In this document: piece by piece, positions 47,541-59,850 of the stretch | How positions within the stretch are numbered: the first letter of the stretch is position 1 | Layout: the number at the start of each line of letters is the position of its first letter | Origin: Nissolia schottii | Taxonomy: Eukaryota; Streptophyta; Magnoliopsida; Fabales; Fabaceae | NCBI GenBank assembly: GCA_003254905.1 | Contig: QANU01064758.1 | Location: forward strand, 1 to 64,000 | Direction: 5' to 3' | Length of the DNA stretch: 64,000 nt | The notes under the pieces: model-generated | What the model was told of the DNA's origin: nothing | The model's database searches: none | Seen by the model: only the letters and a program-made list of their open reading frames with translations | Program-made: the position numbers and the translations under genes

Positions 47541-48465
47541 TGTAACATCCCGTTTTTCCCTTAGAGAAATATTCGTAAGAATAAACATTAAATAATTCTT
47601 GAAATATGATTAGGGAGCTAGGTGGGGAAATTCTCAGGTTAAATACCCATAGGACATAAGGTGTGTTGCTGCAGGAAATTTCGCAAACTGCCAAAAAATA
47701 CACAAATGCCTTCAAATAATAATAGTCCTAGGTTAAGGGAAATTAGGAGATCGCGACGATATGATCGGAATATTTTTCAGACCACCGTATGTGACGTACC
47801 GGGACAGCGAGCGATAAAACACGAGCAAAACGGGACCGGGAAAAGTAAAAAATTCCAAATCCCACGTGATGCATTCAGATTTCCCAAGGAAAATAATTTA
47901 AAATTCATTTACTATTCATTAAATTGACATATGAATTATCTTAATAATTAATTAATTAATTAAGAAAATACAAAATGGCAATTTGGTAATTATGAAGAGG
48001 GGTAAAAGGGTAATTTTAGGGGGCTGATCCTTGGCTGTAAATAGCCAGCCCATTCAACCATTTTTCAGAGAAATCCCTCTCTTAGCTGAAACTCTACTCG
48101 TGTGCACTGCGGTTACACGAACCGGAGACCGATCAAAGCTTGGAAAAAGCTTGGCTCACGGACGACTACTCTCTCCCACCTTTTTCATCACTTTACTAGC
48201 TTTGAGGAAGTGGGTAACTTAGGCTTTTACTCACGTCCTTGGTGCTCTTGAGTTCTTGGTGAATATATGTGTGTTTAGGTGATATTTGTGATAGTTGTAG
48301 ATGGTTAGGGATGATCATGCATGTAGATAGTAGGCTAGGTCTTGGTGGGTTGTAATGGATGGAATTATGTGGAAATATCCTTGAGAAAGCATGAGAAGAA
48401 GGCATGGAAAAAATGAAAAGAAAGAAGGCCAAAACTCACAAAACAGGTTCTGGTGCGTCCCAGGG
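47541..48465 (+). mobile_element. Long LTR 'C', 5' portion
   Basis: Forward LTR starting TGTAACATCCCG, inserted in the integrase remnant. It is broken at 48465 by the 13.7-kb element and resumes at 62210: GCGTCCCAGGG joins CGCTGAGCGG once that element and its duplication are removed. Left flank CCTGT may be its target duplication. Confidence 0.8.
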
Positions 48466-51061
48466 TGTAACATCCCTGCTAATTGCCCACTTCCATGGTA
48501 GTAAGCAATGCTCACAGGGTTGTTATGCGTTGTGCCAGGTTAACTTTTACCCTTACTTTTACCTTTGCAAATAGTTCTTATGCGAAAGTATGGACCAATT
48601 TGAAAATTATTCTTTTACAGTACCAGTTTGTAAATTAGGGGTCGTGCATGATTTAGATAACATATAACAACAATCACTATAGGTTAAGGGTAACTGAAGC
48701 AGAACATAAAGAGTATATGTGCATATGTATATATAAATACAACCGAGGTCCAACATAGTACACATTGTCATAATAATACATATGTACACAAAATGGATCT
48801 AAGTCCTAATACATAATACAAAACATATATTCTCCAAAACATATATTCCCCTCGTGTCAGCATCGTCCCGGTGTCTTGACCTCAATCTGCTGTCAGTCCA
48901 ACTGCTCCGCATACCTGGATCCATAACCAAGTGGGTGGGGGTGAGAACTCTTGGTCCTCAGTGGGGTCCCTCAGCACTAACAATGGTTCATTTTCTCGGT
49001 CATCCTCCCGGTCGTTCAGGGGTCTCTAAGTGAGCATACATATTAAAATCCTACTGATTATTATCTTTGCCTAGGATCCTGAATAACTTTATCTATATTA
49101 CTACGTGATCAGGGAACTAGTCTTGCTTATCTAGGTTCTCGCACTTTCTACCCTTAACCATCGTAACACCATCACATAAACATGTATGCTGACAGACACA
49201 ATTGATCATCACGCATATGTTGCGCGGTAAACCTTCCACCATGCTTGCCAGGCACGGGACATTTCATAGTATCTATGCAATAGGTCATCATGCCGATGAG
49301 GCATGGATTTCAATGCATGTTCTCATACCGTTCATCATATTCTCCTGTTCCTGTGTCCCAGTACTCCCTCATACACCTCAGGACCGTCGTCCCCATGGTG
49401 GTGTACGACCTGCCTTCTCTGTCTGTTTCCCGGGCAAACATGACTCCACCCCCCTCCCGGGTGGCGAGGCGCCGCCCTCTTGGCTAAGCCGGAAGCGGAC
49501 CATATCATATACATACTCATCACATCATAATCCATTTCTCTTGCTATCACATGCCATGCATATCATCTTTCTTTTCTCTCATATGCACATTTATCTTTTC
49601 TCATCATGCTCTTGTTCCTACATTTCATTATCATCTTTCATTCATTACCTTTTATTCATTAAACAACAATCCTCTAGTGATCTATCCTCATGATGCATGA
49701 TTTACCAAAACCCATAACCACATAATCACACCAATCATCAACAACTATAATCCTATACAATGATCTAAGTTTCTATACTGGTTGGAACATGTAGAAAAGC
49801 TAAGAGACTCAAAGGCTTCAGGTTTCATTCGAATGACTAGGGGTGCATTCGAATGAAACGCTGCGAGTTCTTTCATTCGAATCCCTCGAGAATTCAATCG
49901 ATTGAAATCCTGCTCAGACTTTCATTCGATTGATCACTCCTGCATTCGACTGAAATCCCTTGGGAATTCATTCGAATCCTTGGGGATTTCATTCGAATCC
50001 CATAGTAAAAATCCCCCCAGTGAGAGTAACTTTTCCGGAGGTTTTCGGTGCGTAACATTTCTGCTTCTACAGTGATCTAATCAGTACACTTATGATTTTT
50101 AAACAGCAAAATCCTCAAATTCTAACCTATGCACCTTATGTTCTATCATTTGTACAAAGTAGTTTTTCAGTCAAAAGCACAAAAATACATATATACAGTC
50201 ATAACATAAACCATATAGAGAGTGGGCTTAGGATTACCCACTTTCCAGGCACACTGGGAAGTTGTTAGAAACGACTTCCGAGAGCTTTAGGATGATCCTG
50301 CTATTTTTCCTGAGTCCAATGGAGTAATCGTCGCGCGCACAAACGGATAGAGTAACAGTATAGCAGATGAAAAACTTAAAGAAAATGGCACTGAGGCCGT
50401 GGTATTTATAAGCTTCAGGGGGTGGCTTTTAGCTTCCTGACGAAGCTTTGTTTCTTTTTCATTTCTTTTTCCTTTTTTTTCAAAATTATCTTTTAAGTTT
50501 ATTTACCCTTTTTGCCGTTCCTTTAATTTTTATTTCCTTTTATATCCTAACTTTGTTTTCCCCTTTTGCTCTTCACCTTTTTAATTATTTCCCCTTTTGT
50601 CCTTTTCTTTATTTATTATTTTTTTCTTTATTTCCCTGTTACCAACGTGGGAATAAATTTCTAAACCAGGTCAATTTATTTCGCGATCATGTTTGATCAC
50701 GTTTTGTCATTTTTCGGTCGTGTTCGGATATTCTAAAAATATTCCAAGCACATATCCGCGATCTGCTAATTTCCCGGATCATAAAGATATGTCCGGTTAA
50801 GGTATTCGTGAATTTATTACTCAGAGGAAATTTTCACAGATACCTTAAGTGTCTACCGAAATTCCAATTTTTGTCAAAATTTGGCACGGACCTCGTGGCA
50901 CTCTGCGAGATCAAGAAACAATTACTTAACTGGCGTTTGGAAGCAATTAATGTTCTAAATAATTTTTCCAGTCCAAATAATCGCATCTGATGTGCTTTTA
51001 ATTAAGCCAAAAATTGGGATTTTCGTGAAATTCTCGTAAGGGGAAAATTCGGGATGTTACA
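48466..51061 (-). repeat. 3' LTR of the gag-only element
   Basis: 2596 bp, TGTAACATCCC...GGGATGTTACA. It contains the acceptor-like block (48906-48950), an ATTCGAAT/ATCGAT cluster (49826-49996) and a TATA box on the minus strand (50403-50410). It does not carry the LTR ORF. The long plus-strand ORF at 49202-49693 is antisense to the LTR and shows no protein family. Confidence 0.92.
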
Positions 51062-51080
51062 TTCTACCCCCTTAAAAGAA
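51062..51080 (-). other. Polypurine tract
   Basis: Minus strand TTTTAAGGGGGTAGAA immediately before the 3' LTR, the form usual in plant chromoviruses. Confidence 0.85.
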
Positions 51081-51130
51081 TTTCGCCCCGAAATTCTAGC
51101 GTCACTAGGGGTCCTGAGTATTTACTATTC

Positions 51131-51425
51131 TTACCGTGGTTTAGTCTTCTGCACCAGCTTCCCTTCGCATGTCCTCGTAGTCAGACCACATGGTGAAGAC
51201 TCGTCCTTGCGGCAGAATCGCGGTTGGGTGGTAGGTTGGGCCGCGGTGTAATTCTTGGCAAAATGTCCGCTTTCTCCGTATCTGTGGCAGATACCTGACT
51301 GGTTGACGGGAAGGGCTACCCTACATGCCTTGGAGACGTGGCCGGGTTTCCCACATCGGTAACAAACGGCCTTTCCCATCAAGCACTCTCCACTGTGAGG
51401 CTTTCCACACTTCGGGCAAGGTGGC
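51131..51425 (-). pseudogene. Gag 3' half with zinc knuckles
   Basis: Minus-strand frame across the insertion point: PPCPKCGKPHSGECLMG, then CYRCGKPGHVSKAC (a perfect CCHC knuckle) and CHRYGESGHFAKNY (degenerate). It ends at a stop near 51131, only about 70 bp from the LTR. The N-terminal gag lies at 58842-59682, and the codons on both sides of the nested element join in frame. Confidence 0.85.
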
Positions 51426-53080
51426 TGATGAAAGCCTATTTAACCACTTTCTCTAATCTTGACACAGCTTAGGTTTTGTCACAACTGTGCCAAGTTCGTC
51501 GAAATCTTATCTGCGCTTTTGTCATTCAATATAAATATATACCTACTTTACGACTTTCAGATCCACAAGGGATCCAATTGCAGTATAGTCGGGTATAGTC
51601 GAATCCACAGAGAGTTGCAAAAATACCATTCTTGAGTTAAGTTAATTAAACAATGAAGTCAAGGATTTGATAATTTGTTTAATAGTTAAATAAGTAGATA
51701 AACAACATAAAAGTAAATAGGAAACAAATTAGAGGTAGTTCCAGAGCTTGTTGGGAATTTTAATCACATCATAGTTTCATGCATCTAGTTACTTATTACA
51801 TAGAACTATCAATTGATTGCCCGCCACCAGTTCTTATCTTTTTCATTGCTTTCGCATATGAAAAGATTACAGGTTTCCCTTGTCAAACTGTCACTTTCGC
51901 ACACAAGCTTTAACAAAGTACGCCAGCATTAATCCAGATGTTAAAACGGCTAATCTTTATTCCAGTTATGGCAACAAGATTAGATGAAATGGTTTAGTTC
52001 CGACTCTAATGATTGTAACTCTCGTTCACAACATTCAAGTCTAGAATCTAGTTAAGCATAATGATGTTGATCTTAACTTGGTTATGATTTAATTAGTATA
52101 ACTGTCATTCATACAACTAAATCCCAAATCAAGAATCAAAACACTAAACAAAGACTAGCATTAAGTACAAAACCATTCAAGCAGATCATAAGAAAAGGAT
52201 AGATTCATATGTAATAGTTACATGGATACAAGAAAACTACAATAATGATCAAATTCCCAACAAAAAGAGGATTAGGAATCCATCTTACAAGAGTATCTCG
52301 GAGGCAAGGTTTAGGCGCTTACCATGACACGTACTCACGCTATCATGGCCATGGCTTCGCCGAGCTTCCTCGATTCTCCTGGCTCCTTCACAAGCCTCGT
52401 CTTTGTTCCTAACCTAACCTAAACTAAACTAAGCTTGAAAGTGTAAAGAAAATGTGGAAGAATGGTGTTTTGGGGGGAGGAAGAGGGATGGTTTGAAGTG
52501 TGGCTCGGCCTTCCTATTTATAGGCAAATTCTGGGCCCATCGCTCAGCAGTTTTGATGGCTCCACTGAGCGATTATGTCTTCATTGCTGAGCGGCGGTGC
52601 TGTTATCGCTGAGCGGCTGTACTTTTTACGCGGAGTAATAAATGCTCCGGCAGCTTTTGCAGGGCAGCGCTGACGTGGCAGGACGGCGCCAGGCTGGCTC
52701 CAGCTGGCGCAATAAATGCGCCGGTGCAAGTTGCTGCTGACGTACTTTCGCTAAGCGATAAAGGTTGTACCGCTGAGCGGTGGTTTCGCGGACGCTGAGC
52801 GATAAACACTTTTCCGCGGAGCGGTTCTTGTCTTTGGCGCTGAGCGAAAATGTTGTGCCGCTGAGCGGTCCTGCTTAATTTCATCTTTTGACTTCTTTTC
52901 CGCTTTTGCCTTTTTCTCCATTCTTCTATGGGATTATTCTTCGTTATTTCTGCTTGCATCCATCTTCAAAATATATTAGAAACCTTCAAAATATGGGGAA
53001 TTCATTAGATAATTTGTTGAAACATAAACAAATAAATGCCTTTTTAAATGATGAAAATTGCGTATTTTGGGCATTTAATA
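51426..53080 (-). repeat. 3' LTR of nested element
   Basis: 1655 bp. The terminal CA has mutated to TA. Palindrome cluster with about ten CGCTGAGCG-type motifs at 52539-52870, TATA box at 52515-52522 (minus). Confidence 0.92.
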
Positions 53081-55540
53081 CTCCCCTTGACTTAAAACCT
53101 TGTTTGTCCTCAAACAAGAGGTAGTAGAATTATTTTTACAAGAGATTGATGCTTATGAACAACTGGTTAATGTAATGAATTGAAATGTTTCAGATAGTTT
53201 AAGCTTGAGACCATGTGAGGCACCATAGAACCTGAACAAGTCACATGCACAAGTACTTGAATAGCATAAGAAAATTACTCTGTCCAATGTCTTTTCCACC
53301 AAGGAAATTATCTTTATCGCACAATGGTCAGTGGACCGATTTAGGGGTGAGTATTTCGCTCAATATCACCATTGAATCACATTAATTTAAATTTGTTACC
53401 TTTCTCACCATTCAATGTCAAAGTATGGTCATGCAAGGATCACAAAGGACTTTTAAGGGTTGCAATGGGGCCAGGCTACAAAGAAAATTGGTTTTTCTGG
53501 ATATGCAAATATTTCCAATCAAGAGAGCAATGAAAACCATCTCCTTGTTGTCACCTGTTTCCTTTTCAACATTTTTCTTTTTCAACCTTTCTTCTCCTTA
53601 ATTCCCAATTCCTTTCGTTTTCTTTCTTTTTATTTGGGAATAAGACCATTTCTTTTTCTACTTTTTGCTTCTTGTTCTTTTAATTCTTCTTTTGTGCATT
53701 CCCACTTTTGCCCATCCTTGTCTCCCCATGCCTTAGAGTTTTGCTCATAATCCAATTTTGAATGCTCTCTTATTTCCGGATATTAAGGGACAGCATTGTN
53801 CCGATTTAGGGGTGAGTATTTCGCTTAATATCACCATTGAATCACATTAATTTAAATTTGTTACCTTTCTCACCATTCAATGTCAAAGTATGGTCATGCA
53901 AGGATCACAAAGGACTTTTAAGGGTTGCAATGGGGCCAGGCTACAAAGAAAATTGGTTTTTCTGGATATGCAAATATTTCCAATCAAGAGAGCAATGAAA
54001 ACCATCTCCTTGTTGTCACCTGTTTCCTTTTCAACATTTTTCTTTTTCAACCTTTCTTCTCCTTAATTCCCAATTCCTTTCGTTTTCTTTCTTTTTATTT
54101 GGGAATAAGGCCATTTCTTTTTCTACTTTTTGCTTCTTGTTCTTTTAATTCTTCTTTTGTGCATTCCCACTTTTGCCCATCCTTGTCTCCCCATGCCTTA
54201 GAGTTTTGCTCATAATCCAATTTTGAATGCTCTCTTATTTCCGGATATTAAGGGACAGCATTGTTTTTCTTTTTAGGTTCGGGGATTAATGAACAAAAAT
54301 TTTCTCATGTTAGGCTCAAATGGGGTGGCAAAGGATATTCCTAAGTAAAGGTTGGTTTTATTTGGCCAAGTGGGTTTAAATTCTAAAGAACAAAATGCCT
54401 TGATCATCTCCTATTATTTCCATACAATTCATCAAAATTAGAGACTCAGACAAATTCAATTGTGCAAAACAATGGTGATTCTCTCTTAGCTCACTAAGTG
54501 TTTAGGCTCACTCCCTTACTTGGTTAGGTTTAATTTCCTTGATTTCAAAACATTTTCAAGGTTATGCTTTATGCAAACAAATAGAAATATACATCATGAC
54601 ATGTCCCTGGTATCTATGTACATACTCAAAAAGGTCTATTATGGATATGAAACAATTCAATTCATGATGCAAATTTGTTCATGCATCAAACCAAGTAAAA
54701 TAAACTACTACTTTGTTTTCAAACAAACAAGTTTTAGGCACATATTAACTAACTAAGGTAATTGATTAAGGTGCTAGAGAGATTAGAAATGCTCCCTGTT
54801 CATGGTGAATATGTTTCTTTGACGTAGCCTCCTTAGTGTAGTCTCTTGGCAGTTGTTTGGGCTACTTCATCTTGCTTCAATGTTAGAGGCTCATCCTCCT
54901 TGAGCAATCATGCTCTTCGTCCTCTAGAAGTGTGTCTCTCTTTTGATGTTTGTAAGAACTTCATTTGGTTGTTTTCCAGCCTGCAAAAACAATCAAAGAA
55001 AACTTCCTTTCTTCTAAGTAGCATTAGAGAGATCATGGTTTTATTTTGAATCCTTTTGTAGACAGAATTTCCTACGATTACGGACAGAATTTCCCGCTTA
55101 AGTGGTCAGAAGTTCCCACTTATTGTGGACAGAATTTCCCACAATGATTTATGGATTCAAAAATAAAACATCTTAAGGTGCTTTTTGAAAAGATTCTTTT
55201 CTTTAAAATTTTGTAATTCTAAATAAATAAGAATTACATCATGGGCACCTTCCCAAACAATTGATTTAAAGGTTATAAATCAGTTATTAGGTTTAGAATC
55301 CAAGTGCTTCGAGTAAAAGTGCGTGGAAAAAGATTTTGGCACTTAAAATCTTAACCTAATTACATGATTTAGATACCTTTAATGTCTTTTCACCATATTT
55401 TATAAAATTATTCTTAACACCTTAAATTAATTAACCTTTTTTAAAATTACTAAACTACTAAAATAATAATAAAACTTACACAACACTGGGTTGCCTCCCA
55501 GACAGCGCTTAGTTTAACGTCTTTAGCTCGACGCCTTTTT
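53081..55540. other. Non-coding internal region of nested element
   Basis: No protease or pol. Contains the 464-bp repeat 53336-53799 / 53801-54264 around N 53800, and a short array of CAGAATTTCCCAC stem-forming motifs (55061-55144). Confidence 0.7.
53336..54264. repeat. 464-bp direct repeat around a single N
   Basis: The two copies differ at about two positions and are separated only by N 53800. Probably overlapping contig ends. Confidence 0.9.
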
Positions 55541-55544
55541 CTTT

Positions 55545-57000
55545 CTAGCTCCCTTCCTCATCATCAGTCCTTCTCCCCAGGAAAGAGTCTTTGGGGTTCA
55601 GCTCCGGGTTGGCCGTGAACCTCTTCTTTTTCAACTCCGCTATATCAGTAGCCAATTGTCCTAGTTGTGTCTCCAAATTCCTAATAGAGGCTTCGTTGTT
55701 CTTTTGATTAATCATTGATTGTTCCATAAACTGATTAAACGTCTCCTTTATTTTGGAATTTGAATAAACTGGTGGCTGATTCTGATATGGGTGGGGTGGT
55801 TGGTACGACTGTTGCGGAGCTTTGTTAAATGAGGGCCCAGCCTCTTGCCTCCATGACTCTTGAAAGTTTTGATTCGGCTCTCTTTGGAAATTATTTTGAT
55901 AGGGTGGCCTTTGCTGGTTATCAAGGAAGTGAACCTCTTCTTCCCTGAAATGACAGTTAATAGACGTGTGATCACCATTACAAATTTCACATTGAAATAC
56001 CTGTTGCCTTTTTGCGTCGCGAGCCTCCTTGATCTGCTTTGGCAACTCGTTTAGGGCCTTCTTCACCTCGTCTATTTGTTGCTGGAGTTGCTTGTTTTGG
56101 GCAAGAATTGCGTCGTTTACGCCCAGTTCAAGCACTCCTCCTCTTCTAGGACCTTTGTGGTACTGGCCTTGTTGATCTGTCAAGGCCATGGATTCAATAA
56201 TGGAGATAGCTTCTTCAGGAGTTTTGGACATTATCTGTCCACCAGCTGCAGCATCAAGCATGAGTTTATGCTATTGTTGGAGTCCGTTGCGGAAGATATG
56301 GATTTGTGTGCAGGCATCGAACCCATGATTCGGGCATTTTCTCAACATGGATTTGTATCGCTCCCAGGCTTCACAGAGACTTTCTCCGGGTACCTGCACA
56401 AATGTAGCAATTGTAGTCTTTAAATCCATAAATTTAGATTAAGAAAAGTACCTGGCACAAAACTCTTCCTCCAACTGATCCCAGTTTGACAGAATATGTT
56501 GTGGTTGATCTAGCAACCACTCCTTAGCTTTCCCGATCAAGGTCAGGGGAAAATATCCTCAAAAAAATTGATTCTTCATCGGTCTCGGACATTCCCGCGA
56601 TCCCACAGAGTTCATAGAATTTCGTCAAATGAGCATACGGATCCTCATGATCGAAACCTGCAAAAGGGTTAGCATATAACAATTTAACCAAACCAGGTTG
56701 CATCTGAGGTTGTCTTTGAGCTCCAGTAGTTCTGCTCATTCGAATAATGTTTCTAGGGGTAAAGTTAACAAATCCCCTATTATCGCTGGCTCCCGTTGCG
56801 TTGCCAACTCCAGTGTCACCAGTTCCAGTGGTTTCAGCCATGGTTTCTTCTTGGTTGGTTGAAGAAGTTGATGATGAAGTTGTCTCTTGTTCCTCTCTTT
56901 GTTTGGCTAAGTGCTTTTTCTTCTTTTTACTGTTTCTCCTCGAAGTAGCTTCAATTTCAGGGTCAAACAACAATTGATCTTTTGAAGTCTTACCTCGCAA
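55545..57000 (-). pseudogene. Athila-type gag pseudogene
   Basis: Minus strand from 57000: a basic/Ser-rich start, then VKLLYANPFAGFDHEDPYAH and KFYELCGIAGMSETDEE (retrotrans_gag start, about 56570-56700). A frameshift near 56550 follows, then FPLTLIGKAKEWLLDQPQ and WDQLEEEF, further breaks, and finally an open 238-codon run (56261-55545). That run contains AAGGQIMSKTPEEA, a coiled-coil QLQQQIDEVKKAL, a CEICNGDHTSINC knuckle (CX2CX3HX4C, the Athila form), a Gln/Pro-rich tail and a stop. No protease or RT follows. Confidence 0.85.
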
Positions 57001-57162
57001 TTGCTAAGAAAAATTCACACTAGCCAAATAAGATCAAAACAAGAGTTCACAAAATAACAACATAGTTCATAAAATAACGAAAATAAAGACTATACAATAT
57101 TTTACAGATATTCACAATTGTTTAACTAAACAAAACTCAAGCTATGTAATTTTGACGCAACT

Positions 57163-57180
57163 CCCCGCCAACGGCGCCAA
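57163..57180 (-). other. PBS complementary to tRNA-Asp
   Basis: Minus strand TTGGCGCCGTTGGCGGGG, three bases from the 5' LTR. It differs from the tRNA-Met PBS of the surrounding element. Confidence 0.85.
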
Positions 57181-57183
57181 ATT

Positions 57184-58836
57184 TGATGAAAGCCTATTTA
57201 ACCACTTTCTCCAATCTTGACACAACTTAGGTTTTGTCACAACTGTGCCAAGTTCATCGAAAGCTTATCTGCGCTTTTATCGTTCAAATTAAATATATAC
57301 ATACTTTACGGCTTTCAGATCCACAAGGGATCCAATTGCAGTATAGTCGGGTATAGTCGAATCCACAAAGAGTTGCAAAAATACCGTTCTTGAGTTAAGT
57401 TAATTAAACAATGAAGTGAAGGATTTGATAATTTGTTTAATAGTTAAATAAGTAGATAAACAACATAAAAGAATAGGAAACAAATTAGAGGTAGTTCCAG
57501 AGCTTGTTGGGAATTTTAATCACATCATAGTTTCATGCATCCAGTTACTTATTACATAGAACTATCAATTGATTGCCTGCCACCAGTTCTTATCTTTTTC
57601 ATTGCTTTCGCATATGAAAAGATTACAGGTTTCCCTTGTCAAACTGTCGCTTTCGCACACAAGCTTTAACAAAGTACGCCAGCATTAATCCAGATGTTAA
57701 AACGGCTAATCTTTATTCCAGTTATGGCAGCAAGATTAGATGAAATGGTTTAGTTCCGACTCTAATGATTGTAACTCTCGTTCACAACGTTCAAGTCTAG
57801 AATCTAGTTAAGCATAATGATGTTGATCTTAACTTGGTTATGATTTAATTAGTATAACTGTCGTTCATACAACTAAATCCCAAATCAAGAATCAAAACAC
57901 TAAACAAAGACTAGCATTAAGTACAAAACCATTTAAGCAGATCATAAGAAAACGATAGATTCATATGTAATAGTTACATGGATACAAGCAAACTACAATA
58001 ATGACCAAAATCCCAACAAAAAGAGGATTAGGAATCCATCTTACAAGAGAATCTCAGAGGCAAGGTTTAGACGCTTACCATGACACGTACTCACGCCGTC
58101 ATGACAGCGGTTCGCCAAGCTTCTTCGATCTCCCGGCTCCTTCACAAGCCTCCTCTTTGTTCCTAACCTAACCTAAACTAAACTAAACTAAGCTTGAAAG
58201 TGTAAAGAAAATGTGGAAGAATGGTTTTTTGGGGGGAAGAAGAGGGATGGTTTGAAGTGTGGCTCGGCCCTCCTATTTATAGGCAAATTCTGGGTCCATC
58301 GCTCAGTGGTTTTGATGGCTCCGCTGAGCGATTATGTATTCATCGCTGACCAGCGGTGCTGTTATCGCTGAGCGGCAGTACTTTTTACGCGGAGTAATAA
58401 ATGCTCCGGCAGCTTTTGCAGGGCGGCGCTGACATGGCAGGGCGGCACCAGGCTGGCTCTAGCTGGCGCAATAAATGTGACGGTGCAAGTTGCTGCCGAC
58501 GTACTTTCGCTAAGCGATAAAGGTTGTACCGCTGAGCGGTGGTTCCGCCGACGCTGAGCGATAAACACTTTTCAGCGGAGCGGTTCTTGTCTTTGGCGCT
58601 AAGCGGAAATGTTGTGCCGCTGAGCGGTCCTGCTTAATTTTATCTTTTGACTTCTTTTCCGCTTTTGCTTTCTCCATTCTTCTATGGGATTATTCTTCGT
58701 TATTTCTGCTTGCATCCATATTCAAAATATATTAGAAACCTTCAAAATATGGGGAATTCATTAGATAATTTGTTGAAACATAAACAAATAAATGCCTTTT
58801 TAAATGATGAAAATTGCGTATTTTGGGCATTTAACA
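57184..58836 (-). repeat. 5' LTR of nested element
   Basis: 1653 bp, roughly 3 percent different from 51426-53080 by eye. CGCTGAGCG cluster at 58297-58630, TATA box at 58274-58281 (minus). Confidence 0.92.
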
Positions 58837-58841
58837 GTGGC

Positions 58842-59682
58842 CGAGGCTCTCCTCCTTGTCGTGGTTGGCCTGGCTGGGACTGGTCCGAAGTCTGTTCTTG
58901 CTATTGCTGCTGCGGCTGGTATGGATATCGTCCTCCAGGTCCTTTCTTCCGGGGCTCCTGTGACTGGCTCCCTTGCTCCACTGCCTTCCTCTTATTCTTG
59001 ACCACCTCCAACCGCTGATTTGCCTCTTCTTACGCTAGACATCGGTTTACCAAGGTGGCGTAATCTGGCAAACCCCAGGTAGGAATAAACACTTGCATCT
59101 CCGGTCTCAGCCCTTGCTGATATCTCTTACACACTGCTCGCTTGGCCGAAGCTGGTATGTGCTGCAGTATCGGCATAGCCGCTCAAACTTGGTCGTGTAC
59201 TCGGCCACTGACATCGTCCCCTGTTTCAACTCCAGAAACTCCGTCTCCTTACGGTCTTGCAACTCCTGGGGAAAATATTTCTCCAGGAACATAGCTGTAA
59301 ACTGATCCCATGTGACGCGAGCTTCCTGTTGCTCCAAAACCAGCCTGGCTGTCTTCCACCATTCCCCTGCAATTACGTCGAACTGCCTAGCTGCAAACTT
59401 CACCTTCTGTGCCTCTGTACAGGCTATGTCCTCAAAGACTTGTTCCATCTTCCTAAGCCAACTATGGACATCCCCGGGGTCCATTACTCCCTCGAATTTG
59501 GGCAAATTCGCCGGTGTGAATTGGATGTACTTTTGACCATCTTCCTCTTGCGGTGTCTGTGGGGCGTTCCTGTGAATCAATGCGGCGGCTATCTGAGCAT
59601 TCGTCTGGACCATTTCCTGAAGGATGTCTGCAAGGTCCACCTGCTCGTGGTTATGGTGTGCTGGATCCCTACGCGGCGGCAT
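58842..59682 (-). pseudogene. Chromovirus-like gag 5' half
   Basis: ATG at 59682 (MPPRRDP). In order: ILQEMVQTNAQIAAAL, FTPANLPKFEGVMDPGD, WLRKMEQVFEDIACTEAQKV, AGEWWKTAR, FLEKYFPQE and SVAEYTTKFERLCRY, covering the retrotrans_gag domain. A frameshift near 59130 moves the frame into a YQQGLRPEMQVF and DYATLVNRCLA continuation with a stop, then a basic linker up to the nested element at 58841. The knuckles continue at 51425. The first 190 residues are intact. Confidence 0.88.
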
Positions 59683-59836
59683 GGCTAGGCGTTGTACCTG
59701 CACAGATCCCAAGTTGATTAGTCTCGGGAAAGGCTGGTACACTAAACATAGCACATACAACTTAGTAGAGTCATGCACCGTGAACATGCTCGAAAGCATA
59801 ATGCAGCTCAGCCCCAGGCCCTTTAAGGACTAAACT

Positions 59837-59849
59837 GCTCTGATACCAA
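59837..59849 (-). other. PBS (tRNA-Met)
   Basis: Minus strand TTGGTATCAGAGC, one base from the 5' LTR end at 59851. Confidence 0.92.
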
Positions 59850-59850
59850 C

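Larger units (their letters stand above)
51426..58836 (-). mobile_element. Nested Athila-like gag-only retrotransposon, TSD GTGGC
   Basis: Minus-strand element: 3' LTR 51426-53080, 5' LTR 57184-58836. The PBS next to the 5' LTR is complementary to tRNA-Asp (TTGGCGCCGTTGGCGGGG at plus 57163-57180), and the polypurine tract is beside the 3' LTR (plus 53081-53089). Perfect GTGGC duplications lie at 51421-51425 and 58837-58841. The internal 4.1 kb codes only for a decayed gag. A 464-bp internal direct repeat surrounds a single N. Confidence 0.93.

Noticed and set aside
49336..49550. Minus-strand ORF with CPGNRQRRQ as a zinc-binding peptide
   Set aside because: Lone cysteine without a CCHC pattern, located inside the LTR, and no related ORF in other LTR families of the window.
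49202..49693. 163-codon plus-strand ORF, repeated identically at 60588-61079
   Set aside because: It is antisense inside the LTR pair. The identity reflects LTR duplication or conversion, and the product is a low-complexity Ser/Phe/Leu-rich sequence without a family.
49826..49996. CRISPR-like look of the palindrome arrays (short repeats, variable spacers)
   Set aside because: Plant nuclear DNA, repeats of 8-16 bp with irregular spacers, no cas genes. They lie inside LTR U3-like sequence and recur in copies of the same elements.
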